Source of the DNA: Acidimicrobiaceae bacterium UBA7830
GTDB lineage: Bacteria; Actinomycetota; Acidimicrobiia; Acidimicrobiales; Ilumatobacteraceae
DNA length: 6,999 bases
NCBI GenBank assembly: GCA_002501485.1
Contig: DLTS01000001.1
Location: 1 to 6,999, forward strand
Direction of reading: 5' to 3'
Shown piece by piece: positions 1 to 5,847 of the stretch. The position numbers and the translations under genes are program-made. The stretch's first letter is position 1; each line of letters opens with the position of its first letter. The notes beneath the pieces are model-generated. The model did not search any database and was not told the DNA's origin. It saw only the letters and a list, made by a program, of their open reading frames with translations.

Positions 1-90
1 GTAGATGCTCCACGAACGTGCAACACCGATACCGGCGATCAATACGAGCGCCGCTCCGAGCACCATAAAGAGTCCAGCAACAACGTCCAT
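1..90 (-). CDS. mrpG: Mrp antiporter subunit G, N-terminal 30 codons only (runs off window)
   Basis: This is the start of the small MrpG (MnhG/PhaG) membrane subunit of the cation/H+ antiporter. The ATG at 90-88 shares one base with the mrpF stop codon (TGATG). A loose GA-rich Shine-Dalgarno (GAGGAAGGTG) lies a little over 10 bases upstream. The 30 visible residues begin MDVVAGLFMVLGAALVLIAG and form the first hydrophobic helix, which fits MrpG in position and character. The family usually continues with an R-F-P-D-type stretch followed by an R-x-H-A-A-T-K motif. Here the visible end reads GVARSWSIY, so the F-P-D residues are not seen. The rest of the gene, normally about 100-130 codons, lies outside the window. 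Identity rests on operon position, overlap and the first helix. Confidence 0.8.
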   Translation of the reverse strand, partial: MDVVAGLFMVLGAALVLIAGIGVARSWSIY

Positions 91-365
91 CAGTTCCCGT
101 CACCTTCCTCAGAGCGGCGTTCTGCGTACCGGGCAAGCACACTCGTTCCAATAAATGCAGCCAACGCAACAATCAACACCGTGTCGAGTGATGTGATCGA
201 CTGCTCGCGGGTGACTTCGATCATGATGCCGCAGATGACGGAGACTAGAAGGCCGTCGAGAGCAATGACACGATCGGCAATTGATGGCCCGCGAAAGAGC
301 CGAGTAAGGAAACACACCGACCCTCCGGCTAGGAGGACGAATGCAATAGCAGAGAACGCGGTCAT
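90..365 (-). CDS. mrpF: Mrp antiporter subunit F
   Basis: This 91-residue protein is the MrpF (MnhF/PhaF, PF04066-type) subunit, a three-helix membrane component of the Mrp Na+/H+ antiporter. The sequence shows three hydrophobic segments (about residues 4-20, 35-50, 60-80). The family hallmark G-P-S-x-A-D-R-V-I-A-L-D lies at residues 26-37. Its Asp31 corresponds to a conserved Asp studied in Bacillus MrpF. The tail is charged (RYAERRSEEGDGN). An upstream in-frame start at 425 would add 20 residues without family resemblance. The start at 365 is preferred because it forms an ATGA overlap with mrpE and has a perfect AGGAGGT nine bases upstream. Confidence 0.95.
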   Translation of the reverse strand: MTAFSAIAFVLLAGGSVCFLTRLFRGPSIADRVIALDGLLVSVICGIMIEVTREQSITSLDTVLIVALAAFIGTSVLARYAERRSEEGDGN

Positions 366-901
366 GGCAGACGTACCTCCTGAAGTTGAGAACGTGCCGA
401 GCGGGAACCGAAGGCCCGCACGCATACAAACTCGAGCTGGTGCAATTCGCTGCGAACTCGTTCGACGTCGTCGAGGTGAAGCACGTTGACGTACAGCACT
501 GCGGGTGACCCTTTCGCCTCAACCGTGATCGTCCCAGGAGTGAGGGTAATGACGTTCGACATCACGAGCATTGTCATTTCACCAGAGGTGCGCATCGGAA
601 CCGCGATGACTCCGGCTTTCACCGTGTTAGCTCGGGTGAGGATTTTGCGAGCCAACGAGAGATTTGACCGAACGAGTTGCACCACGACGTAGACGATGAA
701 GTACGCAAAATAGAGCGGCGAGATTCGCAACCGGTGGTCGCTCCCGGAGGTGGCACCGGTAGCGAAGGGAAGGCGATTGGCCGCCAAGAGCACGATTGAA
801 AGAACGATGCCAGAGGCAACGTTCGCTATCGAAAGGTCGTTCCACAACATGACCCACAAGGCGGTCAGCCAGACGACGGCACTGAGGGTGACACGTCTCA
901 T
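362..901 (-). CDS. mrpE: Mrp antiporter subunit E
   Basis: This 179-residue protein is MrpE (MnhE/PhaE, PF01899-type), a membrane subunit needed for assembly and full activity of the Mrp complex. Two N-terminal hydrophobic stretches (about residues 5-22 and 28-42) precede a further one at about 62-82. A soluble C-terminal part carries the family pattern: V-P-M-R-T-S-G-E, then M-S-N-V-I-T-L-T-P-G-T-I-T-V-E, then L-Y-V-N-V-L-H-L-D-D. Its length is typical. The start ATG at 901 overlaps the mrpD stop by four bases and has GGGAGG seven bases upstream. The stop overlaps mrpF by four bases. Confidence 0.95.
   Translation of the reverse strand: MRRVTLSAVVWLTALWVMLWNDLSIANVASGIVLSIVLLAANRLPFATGATSGSDHRLRISPLYFAYFIVYVVVQLVRSNLSLARKILTRANTVKAGVIAVPMRTSGEMTMLVMSNVITLTPGTITVEAKGSPAVLYVNVLHLDDVERVRSELHQLEFVCVRAFGSRSARSQLQEVRLP
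375..381 (-). promoter_or_regulatory. Shine-Dalgarno of mrpF
   Basis: The minus strand reads AGGAGGT here, nine bases before the ATG at 365. It lies inside the 3' end of mrpE. It fixes the mrpF start at 365 rather than the longer in-frame possibility at 425. Confidence 0.8.
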
Positions 902-2415
902 GGTGCAGCCTCCCTGAGTACGGCGTTGATGTAGCCAGCAGGGTTGAGTAGGTCTTCTGCTGCGCGCTGCGACAATTCGTGAATTGGTCCGGCCCAGATC
1001 GAAAAGCTGATCGATATTGCGACGAGCGAAAGCGTTGCGAGCACCATTAGCGGCGGTCCGCCGAATCGGTCAGTGGTTCGTGGAGCACGTTCGGGTTCGG
1101 TTTCGGCGCTTCCCCAAAATGCCCCGGTCCATATCTTTGTCATTGAGAACAGCGTGAAGAGCCCGACTGCAAGAGCGACGGCAACGATGGCGGACGATCC
1201 TTGGCTGAGGCCAGCATCAACGAGGGCAAATTTTGCAAGGAAACCTGAGAACGGTGGTAACCCAGCCAGGCTTAGAGCGGGAACTGCGAATAGCGCAGCG
1301 ATCATCGGAGCGGTTCGAACCAGTCCGCCAACAGAGCTGAGGCGCGACGATCCCGCTCGGTGATCGACGAGACCGGCGACGAGGAATAGGGCGGTCTTTA
1401 CGACGATGTGGTGGATTACGTAGAACACCGCTGCGGCAACGCCGACCACGGTGAACATTCCGAGCCCCATAATCATGTAACCGATCTGCGAGATGATGTG
1501 GAACGCAAGAATTCGCTTCATGTCGTCTTGTGCAATCGCCCCGATGACACCGATGATCATCGTTGCCGCTGCGACCCACAGAAGAACATCGTCGCCCCAG
1601 TTAGCTCCGCCGTCACCAGGAGGGAACATCAAGGTTTGTGTGCGAATGATTGCGTACACACCGACTTTGGTGAGGAGGCCCGCAAAGATTGCAGTTACTG
1701 GCCCGGGGGCTGTGGGGTAGCTATCTGGCAGCCAGAAGAAGAGAGGAAAGAGCCCTGCCTTTATACCGAAGACGATGAGCAGCATGATTGAAAACCCATG
1801 TCGAAGAGCGGGGTCGATTTCAGCTAGCCGACCTGCAAGATCGGCCATATTGACCGTTCCTGTCGCTGCGTACAGCAGGGCTAGCGATGTAATAAACAGG
1901 GTCGAAGCAACCAAAGAAATGACGACATAGGTCATGCCTGCGCGCACTTGATCGGGTCGTCCGCCGAGGGTGATCAAAACATAAGAGGCGGCGAGCATCA
2001 TCTCGAATGCAACGAAGAGGTTAAAGAGGTCGCCGGTCACAAAACTGGCCGATACTCCGGCTGCGAGCACGAGATAGAGAGGATGAAACGACACTCGCTC
2101 GCGTTCTTCTCCCGCTTGACCGATTGCGTAGATCGCAACGATGAGCAACACGACGGCCGAGACCACGAGCATGATTGCAGCAAAGCGATCAACGATGAGA
2201 GCAATGCCTAGCGGTGCCGCCCACCCCCCGGAGTTCGCAACAAGATGGCCGTGCTCATCCGCACGAATGAGCACGATGATTGAGACGACGACCGTAACTG
2301 ACAGAGCAGCGATGGTGACAAGGCGTTGCAGTTCGCGCCGGAAACCGACGAGTATCGACAGGGCGGCCCCGAAAATCGGGACAACGACCGGAATGGCGAG
2401 AAGGGGAGTGCTCAT
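898..2415 (-). CDS. mrpD: Mrp antiporter subunit D (NuoM/NuoN-like proton-translocating subunit)
   Basis: This 505-residue polytopic membrane protein is one of two antiporter-like subunits of Mrp, homologous to NuoL/M/N of complex I (proton antiporter family PF00361). About 14 hydrophobic helices can be read. The residues thought to form the ion path are present. Glu138 lies in F-V-A-F-E-M-M, equivalent to Glu137 of Bacillus MrpD. Lys219 lies in F-G-I-K-A-G-L-F-P and Lys250 in L-L-T-K-V-G-V-Y. The helix motif H-H-I-V-V-K-T-A-L-F and the A-G-L-P-P-F-S-G-F-L-A-K loop follow. The length matches the family (about 490-510). The ATG at 2415 overlaps the mrpC stop by four bases, with AGGAGG ten bases upstream. 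It is told apart from a Nuo subunit by its neighbours MrpC, E, F and G. Confidence 0.97.
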   Translation of the reverse strand: MSTPLLAIPVVVPIFGAALSILVGFRRELQRLVTIAALSVTVVVSIIVLIRADEHGHLVANSGGWAAPLGIALIVDRFAAIMLVVSAVVLLIVAIYAIGQAGEERERVSFHPLYLVLAAGVSASFVTGDLFNLFVAFEMMLAASYVLITLGGRPDQVRAGMTYVVISLVASTLFITSLALLYAATGTVNMADLAGRLAEIDPALRHGFSIMLLIVFGIKAGLFPLFFWLPDSYPTAPGPVTAIFAGLLTKVGVYAIIRTQTLMFPPGDGGANWGDDVLLWVAAATMIIGVIGAIAQDDMKRILAFHIISQIGYMIMGLGMFTVVGVAAAVFYVIHHIVVKTALFLVAGLVDHRAGSSRLSSVGGLVRTAPMIAALFAVPALSLAGLPPFSGFLAKFALVDAGLSQGSSAIVAVALAVGLFTLFSMTKIWTGAFWGSAETEPERAPRTTDRFGGPPLMVLATLSLVAISISFSIWAGPIHELSQRAAEDLLNPAGYINAVLREAAP

Positions 2416-2849
2416 GGCTGCGCGTCCTCCTCTACTTCAAACTCATTGGTTTCAGGGTCGCCGTCATCAATGGGGCCCTCGGGGCCGTCGAGCTCATTAC
2501 GACGGGCAACCATGCGATCTTCGAGGTCGTCTTCGACCTTGTCGTCGCTGTTGATTTGCCAACTGCGATAGCCGAGTGCCAAGAGAAATGCGGTCACACC
2601 GAAGGTGATGACAATTGCCGTCAGAGCGAGTGCCTGAGGAAGGGGGTCTGAGTACGCTGCGGGGCTTCCAACCGTTCCGTCGAGAATCGGGGGGTTGCCA
2701 GCTCTTCCACCTGAGGTGACGAGGAGCAGGTTGGCTCCGTGACCGAGTAGGCCTATGCCAATAATGATTCGGGTGAGGCGCCGCTGCAACAGCAGCCAGG
2801 TGCCTGAGGCGAACAAGATTGCGGTGACGGCTGCAAGTGCGAGACTCAT
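2412..2849 (-). CDS. mrpC: Mrp antiporter subunit C (NuoK-like), with acidic C-terminal tail
   Basis: This 145-residue protein is MrpC (MnhC/PhaC), the NuoK homologue of the complex (PF00420-type). It has three membrane helices at about residues 3-20, 26-45 and 72-93. Family motifs visible are G-I-G-L-L-G-H-G-A-N-L-L-L and D-P-L-P-Q-A-L-A-L-T-A-I-V-I, with the first in the second helix and the second leading into the third. From residue 101 to the end the protein is a hydrophilic tail with 19 Asp/Glu in 45 positions. Compact Mrp C subunits of about 110-115 residues end soon after the third helix, so this tail is an extension. The ATG at 2849 overlaps the mrpA stop (ATGA), and AGGAGGT sits five bases upstream. 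Confidence 0.96.
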   Translation of the reverse strand: MSLALAAVTAILFASGTWLLLQRRLTRIIIGIGLLGHGANLLLVTSGGRAGNPPILDGTVGSPAAYSDPLPQALALTAIVITFGVTAFLLALGYRSWQINSDDKVEDDLEDRMVARRNELDGPEGPIDDGDPETNEFEVEEDAQP

Positions 2850-5683
2850 GATGCACCTCCTGCAGCAAGCCGCTCAGTGACATCGTCGGGGTCGTCGCCG
2901 AACGCCTCGTAGGCCATGAGCACAAGTCCGATGACAACGAAATAGACCCCGATATCGAACGGCAGTGCCGACGTGGTCTTTACTTTTCCGAGCAGAGGAA
3001 GCTCGAACGACCACAAGACGTGCTCGAGCACCTCGCCCCCGAGCAGCACAGGCGTGATGGCAGTGCCGACAGAGAGCGCAAGCCCTCCTCCGAGCACGAC
3101 CCACGGTCGAATCGGAAGCAACTCGGAGAGGCGTTGGCGCCCGCCAGCGACGTAGAGAAGGCTGAGTCCTGCGGCGCCAGCGAGGCCACCCACAAAGCCG
3201 CCACCGGGCTGGTTGTGGCCGGCGAACAGGAAGTAGAGCGACAGAATCAAAATCGAAGAAAAGAGCAGCCGAGTAGATGCATTGACGATCGCTGACTCGG
3301 GCATTCTGTTTGGTGTTGCGGGGCCGCGACGCACGACTCGAGTAAGAGCAACGACCCCAAGAGCAGCGACAACGAGCACGGTGATTTCGCCAAGCGTGTC
3401 GAGGCCACGGAAGTCAACCAAAATGACGTTGACGACGTTGGAGCCCTTTCCGTCAGGAAGTGATCGCTCGATCATTTCGACCGAGATGGACTCCGACTGC
3501 ACCTGATCACGGGCACCTGTTGATGCAAGTGCAAACACGAAAACGCCAAGGCCGACTGCACCCGCAATCGCAACCCGAATTGGGGTAGCAACAGCGGTTT
3601 TTTCACTTCGAAAGTAGGGGGGCAGGGCCCGCATCACGAGAACGAACAGCACTGTTCCCAGCGTTTCGATGGCGAATTGGGTAAGAGCGAGATCTGGAGC
3701 GCCGCGAAGCACATAGAAGCCGGCCATCGCATATCCAACAGCTCCCAGCATGAGGATCGCAGCGATTCGACGACGGAATGATGCAGCAGCAAGTGCAGCG
3801 CTCACGATGACTGCATAAACGACGAGGTTCACCCATGAATCAACGAAGATTTCAGGCCCGTTAGCGGCATCAAATCCGGTTACTGCGCGAAGCGCAACGA
3901 CTGTTGGTGCGATCGCAGCGACCAGCAGAATGACAGCGAGGTATACCGGCAGCGATCCGTTCTGAATAACTCGAGTAATACGCTTCGCGTTTCGAAGGGC
4001 GCCGGTGACCAGAGCCCAGAATGAGCGGTCAGCAGTAGGAAGTATTGAGACCGGGCGATGAAATGCGTCCTGGATTTTCTCAATCGTTTTCCGTACAGCA
4101 ACGAGTATCACACCTGATGCGATGACAACTGCTGACAGCCAAAATGCAATGTTGAATCCCGCCCACAATTTGACCGCGGACGGATGGCTTTCCGGGTGCA
4201 GCGCAAGAGTGGCAGCATGAACAGCGTCGTCGACAAGTGTCGGAGCGAGACCGGCGATGAGGGAGAAAATGGCGAGCAGGCATCCGGGTGTCGCGAATAG
4301 TCGTGTCGGCGGAGTGCGCTCTGAGACCGTGACCATGGGGTGCTCGTCATCGGCACTTTCGTGTTCGGCACAGCGTCCAAATACTCCGAGGAGGAAGCGG
4401 GCGGAGTACGCAAATGTGAGCACTGAGCCGCCAAGGATTGCTGCGGTAACGAGAGAGTTACCCGTAAACGCTCCCTTGGCCGCGTAGAGAAGAGCTTTTT
4501 CTTTTGCGATAAACCCGAGCAACGGAGGCAGGCCCGCCATTGAGGCCGAACCGAGAATTGCGGTGAGATAGATTGGCCACCATCGACGGTCGATGCCGAC
4601 GATGCGTCGGATATCGCGGGTGTGAAGTTGGTGGTCGACCACGCCAACGACCATGAAGAGAGCGGCTTTAAACGCTCCGTGGGCGAGCAATACCACGACG
4701 AGTGCTTGGGTGAGCGAGTAGGTGCCGGCGCCGGCGAGCATCATCATGAACCCGAGCTGGCTCACCGTCCCGTACGCCAAGAGCACTTTGAGATCGACCT
4801 GGCGCAGCGCTCGCCAACCGCCAAATACCATGGTCGTTGCACCAAAGATGAAGACAGTGGGTCGCCAACCTTCGACGCTATGCGTGACAGGTGCGAGTCG
4901 TGCAACGAGGAACACTCCGGCTTTCACCATCGTGGCGGCGTGAAGGTAGGTGCTGATCGGTGTTGGCGCCACCATCGCTCCAGGAAGCCAGCTTGAGAAG
5001 GGCCACTGCGCTGACTTCGTAAATGCGCCAAGGAGTATGAGCACGATTGCCCCGAAGCCAATAGGTGAAACGTCGGTCGAGGCGAAAGCCGAAGCGAGTT
5101 CGCTGAATCGGTAGGTGCCTGCCGACTGTCCGAGCGCGACTAGGCCGGCGAGCATTGCGAGTCCGCCGGCACCGGTGATCAAGATGGCTGAAGTTGCAGC
5201 GTCGCGGGCCCGCGGGTTGATGTCGTCATTGCCGATCAGTAGGTATGAGGTGATAGAGGTGAGTTCCCAAAAGACGAAGAGAGCGAGCAAATGGTCGCTG
5301 ACGACGACGCCGGTCATTGCACCCGAAAACATCACCAAAAGACCACTGAGACGGCCGAGGCCTGGTTTATCTGGTCCAAAGTACGCAACGGCGTACACGC
5401 AGACAGCAACCCCGATGACAGAGATGAGGGCGAGCATTACGGCGGCGAAAGCGTCGACTCGAAGGTCAAATGTGAGCCCGAGCGTTGGGGCCCAATCGAT
5501 GCGTTGAGCGATCGCACCTCCCTCACCGCCGTTGACGATGACGCCAAGATTTGAGAAGAGCCAGATGGCGGTTGCGGCTGGGCCAAGGGTTCCGAGCACA
5601 AAGCCGCGACGTCCGAGTCGGTCGCCGGCGGCGACGATTCCTGCTCCGAGGAGGAAGTGGAGGATGAGGAGGGAAATAATCAC
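2846..5683 (-). CDS. mrpA: Mrp antiporter subunit A fused to subunit B (MrpAB)
   Basis: This 945-residue protein is the largest Mrp subunit, a NuoL-like proton-translocating membrane protein. Residues 1-500 form the antiporter-like domain. Glu140 lies in F-V-F-W-E-L-T-S, Lys223 in G-A-F-T-K-S-A-Q-W-P, and His248 and Lys254 in T-Y-L-H-A-A-T-M-V-K-A-G. His335 and Lys339 lie in H-G-A-F-K-A-A-L-F. These match residues known as important in Bacillus MrpA. Residues about 629-700 are the MbhD/DUF4040-type segment (G-A-P-D-L-A-L-T-Q, Glu673). Residues about 700-785 are MbhE-like (N-V-V-N-V-I-L-V-D-F-R, Glu766). Residues 794-945 are a complete MrpB/MnhB domain, with F-A-G-H-N-Q-P-G-G-G-F-V-G-G. No separate mrpB exists. 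The GTG start at 5683 is the only reasonable one, because an in-frame TGA lies three codons upstream. It lacks a recognisable Shine-Dalgarno. Confidence 0.97.
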   Translation of the reverse strand: MIISLLILHFLLGAGIVAAGDRLGRRGFVLGTLGPAATAIWLFSNLGVIVNGGEGGAIAQRIDWAPTLGLTFDLRVDAFAAVMLALISVIGVAVCVYAVAYFGPDKPGLGRLSGLLVMFSGAMTGVVVSDHLLALFVFWELTSITSYLLIGNDDINPRARDAATSAILITGAGGLAMLAGLVALGQSAGTYRFSELASAFASTDVSPIGFGAIVLILLGAFTKSAQWPFSSWLPGAMVAPTPISTYLHAATMVKAGVFLVARLAPVTHSVEGWRPTVFIFGATTMVFGGWRALRQVDLKVLLAYGTVSQLGFMMMLAGAGTYSLTQALVVVLLAHGAFKAALFMVVGVVDHQLHTRDIRRIVGIDRRWWPIYLTAILGSASMAGLPPLLGFIAKEKALLYAAKGAFTGNSLVTAAILGGSVLTFAYSARFLLGVFGRCAEHESADDEHPMVTVSERTPPTRLFATPGCLLAIFSLIAGLAPTLVDDAVHAATLALHPESHPSAVKLWAGFNIAFWLSAVVIASGVILVAVRKTIEKIQDAFHRPVSILPTADRSFWALVTGALRNAKRITRVIQNGSLPVYLAVILLVAAIAPTVVALRAVTGFDAANGPEIFVDSWVNLVVYAVIVSAALAAASFRRRIAAILMLGAVGYAMAGFYVLRGAPDLALTQFAIETLGTVLFVLVMRALPPYFRSEKTAVATPIRVAIAGAVGLGVFVFALASTGARDQVQSESISVEMIERSLPDGKGSNVVNVILVDFRGLDTLGEITVLVVAALGVVALTRVVRRGPATPNRMPESAIVNASTRLLFSSILILSLYFLFAGHNQPGGGFVGGLAGAAGLSLLYVAGGRQRLSELLPIRPWVVLGGGLALSVGTAITPVLLGGEVLEHVLWSFELPLLGKVKTTSALPFDIGVYFVVIGLVLMAYEAFGDDPDDVTERLAAGGAS

Positions 5684-5685
5684 GG

Positions 5686-5711
5686 TGAATCAGAGGGGCT
5701 GAGCCGATTCA
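5686..5711 (-). repeat. Inverted repeat (possible hairpin) touching the mrpA start
   Basis: On the minus strand, TGAATC and GATTCA form a six-base-pair stem around a 14-base loop. The second arm ends two bases before the GTG start of mrpA. In mRNA it would occupy the place where a Shine-Dalgarno should be, and none is seen there. It may influence translation initiation or may be chance. Confidence 0.4.
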
Positions 5712-5713
5712 GC
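5699..5713 (-). repeat. Imperfect 15-base direct repeat, copy 2 (proximal to mrpA)
   Basis: The minus strand reads GCTGAATCGGCTCAG. It matches the copy at 5798-5812 in 12 of 15 positions, with eight contiguous identities (GCTGAATC). It overlaps the inverted repeat next to the mrpA start. It could be one half of a paired regulator-binding site, but there is no independent support. Confidence 0.3.
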
Positions 5714-5761
5714 ACATTCGTCAAGGCGATCTCTTAGTTGACAGTTCAGGAGCAAATTTTG

Positions 5762-5791
5762 ATGCTACTGCTCATATACGAGGTTTGTCAG
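5762..5791 (-). promoter_or_regulatory. Candidate sigma70-type promoter for the mrp operon
   Basis: On the minus strand, CTGACA (5791-5786) is followed after 18 bases by TAGCAT (5767-5762). Each hexamer is close to the consensus TTGACA and TATAAT, with an acceptable spacer. It would start transcription about 70 bases before the mrpA GTG. A second TTGACG further downstream has no good -10 partner. This is a pattern match only. Confidence 0.35.
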
Positions 5792-5793
5792 TG

Positions 5794-5804
5794 ATCTCAG
5801 AGAT
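5794..5804. repeat. Short palindrome, possible operator
   Basis: ATCTC-A-GAGAT is a perfect inverted repeat with a one-base centre. It lies two bases upstream of the candidate -35 hexamer at 5786-5791. The position suits a regulator site, but an 11-base palindrome occurs often by chance. Confidence 0.25.
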
Positions 5805-5812
5805 GATTCAGC
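5798..5812 (-). repeat. Imperfect 15-base direct repeat, copy 1 (distal)
   Basis: The minus strand reads GCTGAATCATCTCTG, matching the copy at 5699-5713 in 12 of 15 positions. It lies just upstream of the candidate -35 hexamer and overlaps the 11-base palindrome at 5794-5804. Confidence 0.3.
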
Positions 5813-5847
5813 GGGGTTTCTAATGGTTGACCGAGGCGCAGTTGGCG

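Larger units (their letters stand above)
5684..5847 (-). promoter_or_regulatory. Intergenic region upstream of the mrp operon
   Basis: This 164-base gap lies between the stop of the photolyase-like gene and the start of mrpA. It has no convincing ORF and is visibly more AT-rich around 5750-5790 than its neighbours. No hairpin followed by a T run is seen after the photolyase stop, so a strong intrinsic terminator is not supported. It most likely carries the mrp promoter and leader, and read-through from upstream remains possible. Confidence 0.6.

Noticed and set aside
366..425. A longer mrpF beginning at 425.
   Set aside because: The extra 20 residues do not resemble MrpF. The ATG at 365 has a perfect Shine-Dalgarno and the ATGA overlap used at most junctions of this operon.
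1408..1791. A 127-codon open frame on the plus strand inside mrpD.
   Set aside because: It is rich in His, Asp, Glu, Arg and Cys with no domain-like pattern and lies fully antisense to a clear MrpD. It is a mirror of the mrpD codon usage.
4108..4647. A 179-codon minus-strand frame overlapping mrpA.
   Set aside because: It is out of frame within mrpA and is Ser/Arg/Pro-rich with no membrane or domain signature. It is a shadow frame.
4622..4996. A 124-codon open frame on the plus strand inside mrpA.
   Set aside because: It is antisense to conserved MrpA helices, has low-complexity charged composition, and has no convincing ribosome site.
898..5683. The possibility that these genes are part of a respiratory complex I (nuo) or a membrane-bound hydrogenase operon.
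   Set aside because: Although A, C and D resemble NuoL, NuoK and NuoN, the presence of E, F and G together with no peripheral or Ni-Fe subunits identifies an Mrp antiporter.
5813..5847. An intrinsic terminator after the photolyase-like gene.
   Set aside because: No stable GC stem followed by a T run can be read on the minus strand in this stretch.
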